Part shown: piece after piece, positions 6,019-6,594 of the stretch
Numbering within the stretch: the stretch's first letter is position 1
Layout of the letters: each line of letters begins with the position of its first letter
Program-made: the position numbers and the translations under genes
NCBI GenBank assembly: GCA_934378145.1
Contig: CAKXXW010000055.1
Location: 1 to 6,594 of the forward strand
DNA from: an uncultured Eubacteriales bacterium
Lineage (GTDB): Bacteria > Bacillota > Clostridia > Oscillospirales > CAG-272
Length of the DNA: 6,594 bases
Reading direction: 5' to 3'
Notes under the pieces: model-generated
Database searches by the model: none
The model's input: the letters and a program-made list of their open reading frames with translations, nothing else
What the model was told of the DNA's origin: nothing

Positions 6019-6041
6019 CTGTAAAGTATTTTGCTTTACAG
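6019..6041 (+). promoter_or_regulatory. Inverted repeat CTGTAAAG-N7-CTTTACAG at the ylxM start of transcription
   Basis: The perfect 8-base arms (6019-6026 and 6034-6041) begin right after the -10 element and reach into the ylxM ribosome binding site (AGGTGAT, 6040-6046). The left arm starts about five bases before the predicted transcript start, so the whole stem would not be in the RNA. That favours a DNA operator for a dimeric repressor over an RNA hairpin. The binding protein is unknown. Confidence 0.55.
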
Positions 6042-6048
6042 GTGATCT

Positions 6049-6384
6049 ATGTTTGAGAAAAATCTCGGAATGGGATTTCTGCTCGACTTCTACGGGCAGA
6101 TGCTGACCGAACGCAAACGGACAGTAATGAATATGTACTATAACGAGGACCTCTCGCTCTCCGAGATATCCGAAGAGATCGGTATCTCGCGGCAGGGCGT
6201 CCGTGAGCTGATAAAGAGATCCGAAGCCGAGCTTTCGGCGCTTGAAGAAAGCCTTAAGCTCGCCGCCCGCTTTCTCCGGCTCCGCGCCTCCGCCGAAAAG
6301 GTCGAGGGCATCATCGCAGAATATGAGCTTCCCGACGAGGTGCGGACAGCGGTCCTCGACCTTACGGGTGAGCTGAAACAATAA
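6049..6384 (+). CDS. ylxM: YlxM/p13-like helix-turn-helix SRP accessory protein (111 aa)
   Basis: The UPF0122 family is typically found directly upstream of ffh in Firmicutes. The start FEKNLGMGFLLDFYGQMLTE and the following KRTVMNMYYNEDLSLSEIAE-like run (here LSLSEISEEIGISRQGV) are characteristic. Residues about 35-59 form a sigma-70 region-4-like helix-turn-helix, and the C-terminal half is helical and charged (about 55-110). Length is normal for the family. In Streptococcus the homologue influences signal recognition particle function; direct DNA binding has been suggested from the fold. The ATG is preceded by AGGTGAT, three bases away when counted from the last T. It is the first gene of the transcript, 39 bases before ffh. 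Confidence 0.93.
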   Translation: MFEKNLGMGFLLDFYGQMLTERKRTVMNMYYNEDLSLSEISEEIGISRQGVRELIKRSEAELSALEESLKLAARFLRLRASAEKVEGIIAEYELPDEVRTAVLDLTGELKQ

Positions 6385-6423
6385 AAATAAATTCCGCCGT
6401 TATCCGGCAGACGGGAGGACGAT

Positions 6424-6594
6424 ATGTTTGAAGGACTTACCGAAAAACTGAATAACGCGTTCAGAAAATTCCGCAATAAGGGCAAGCTGACCGAATCCGA
6501 TGTCAAGGCGGGTATGCGCGAGATAAAGCTCGCCCTGCTCGAAGCCGATGTAAACTTCAAGGTCGTCAAGGAATTCGTCAACACGGTCTCCGAG
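6424..6594 (+). CDS. ffh: Signal recognition particle GTPase Ffh, N-terminal part (57 codons, cut by right edge)
   Basis: Ffh binds 4.5S/SRP RNA and signal sequences and delivers ribosomes to FtsY at the membrane. The visible piece is the start of the N domain: MFEGLTEKLNNAFRKFRNKG, then KLTESDVKAGMREIKLALLEADVNF and the VVKEF(V) segment, which agrees closely with Firmicute Ffh. The G domain and the methionine-rich M domain lie beyond the window. GGGAGG (6413-6418) sits five bases before the ATG. Pairing with ylxM supports the call. Confidence 0.96.
   Translation, partial: MFEGLTEKLNNAFRKFRNKGKLTESDVKAGMREIKLALLEADVNFKVVKEFVNTVSE

Noticed and set aside
5845..6584. Minus-strand frames at 6381-5845 and 6584-6138
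   Set aside because: They cross a terminator, a promoter and the real ylxM/ffh frames; the serine-rich translation is typical of a shadow frame.

Overview
The window looks like chromosome from a mid-GC Firmicute, most likely a gut-type Clostridia (Oscillospiraceae/Ruminococcaceae-like). The evidence is the ylxM-ffh gene pair, strong AGGAGG-type ribosome binding sites, near-consensus sigma-A promoters, and a TRAM/Fe-S RlmD-type methyltransferase. The species assignment is inference. From about 536 onward the DNA is GC-rich (two sampled lines of rlmD are 57-60% GC). Bases 1-535 are only about 35% GC, and the change falls almost exactly at the rlmD stop codon.

Layout. (1) 1-535: AT-rich accessory DNA with two genes on the minus strand. 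They are a 48-residue helix-turn-helix-like protein and, overlapping it by ATGA, the first 23 codons of a protein that looks like the start of a DUF262/GmrSD-type protein (a family that includes restriction and anti-phage nucleases). A weak promoter and a perfect short palindrome lie upstream. (2) 536-3085, minus strand: a three-gene operon from one promoter, rnhA (RNase HI), then a 216-residue protein with a metallophosphatase fold signature but almost no metal ligands, then rlmD (23S rRNA U1939 methyltransferase). (3) 3154-5979, plus strand: a consensus promoter drives two tandem CNNM/CBS/CorC-type membrane proteins overlapping by ATGA and ending in a strong terminator. (4) 5990-6594, plus strand: a promoter with a striking inverted repeat at the start of transcription, ylxM, and the first 57 codons of ffh (SRP GTPase).

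How the genes work together: ylxM and ffh serve co-translational protein targeting. The two CNNM proteins probably form a paired Mg2+/cation transport or sensing unit, in which the second copy keeps all family motifs and the first has diverged. rnhA and rlmD are housekeeping nucleic-acid enzymes. The protein between them appears to be a retained pseudo-phosphatase, possibly a nucleotide or protein binder. The most unusual points are that pseudo-phosphatase, the diverged CNNM copy, the ylxM operator-like repeat, and the possible defence pair cut by the left edge.
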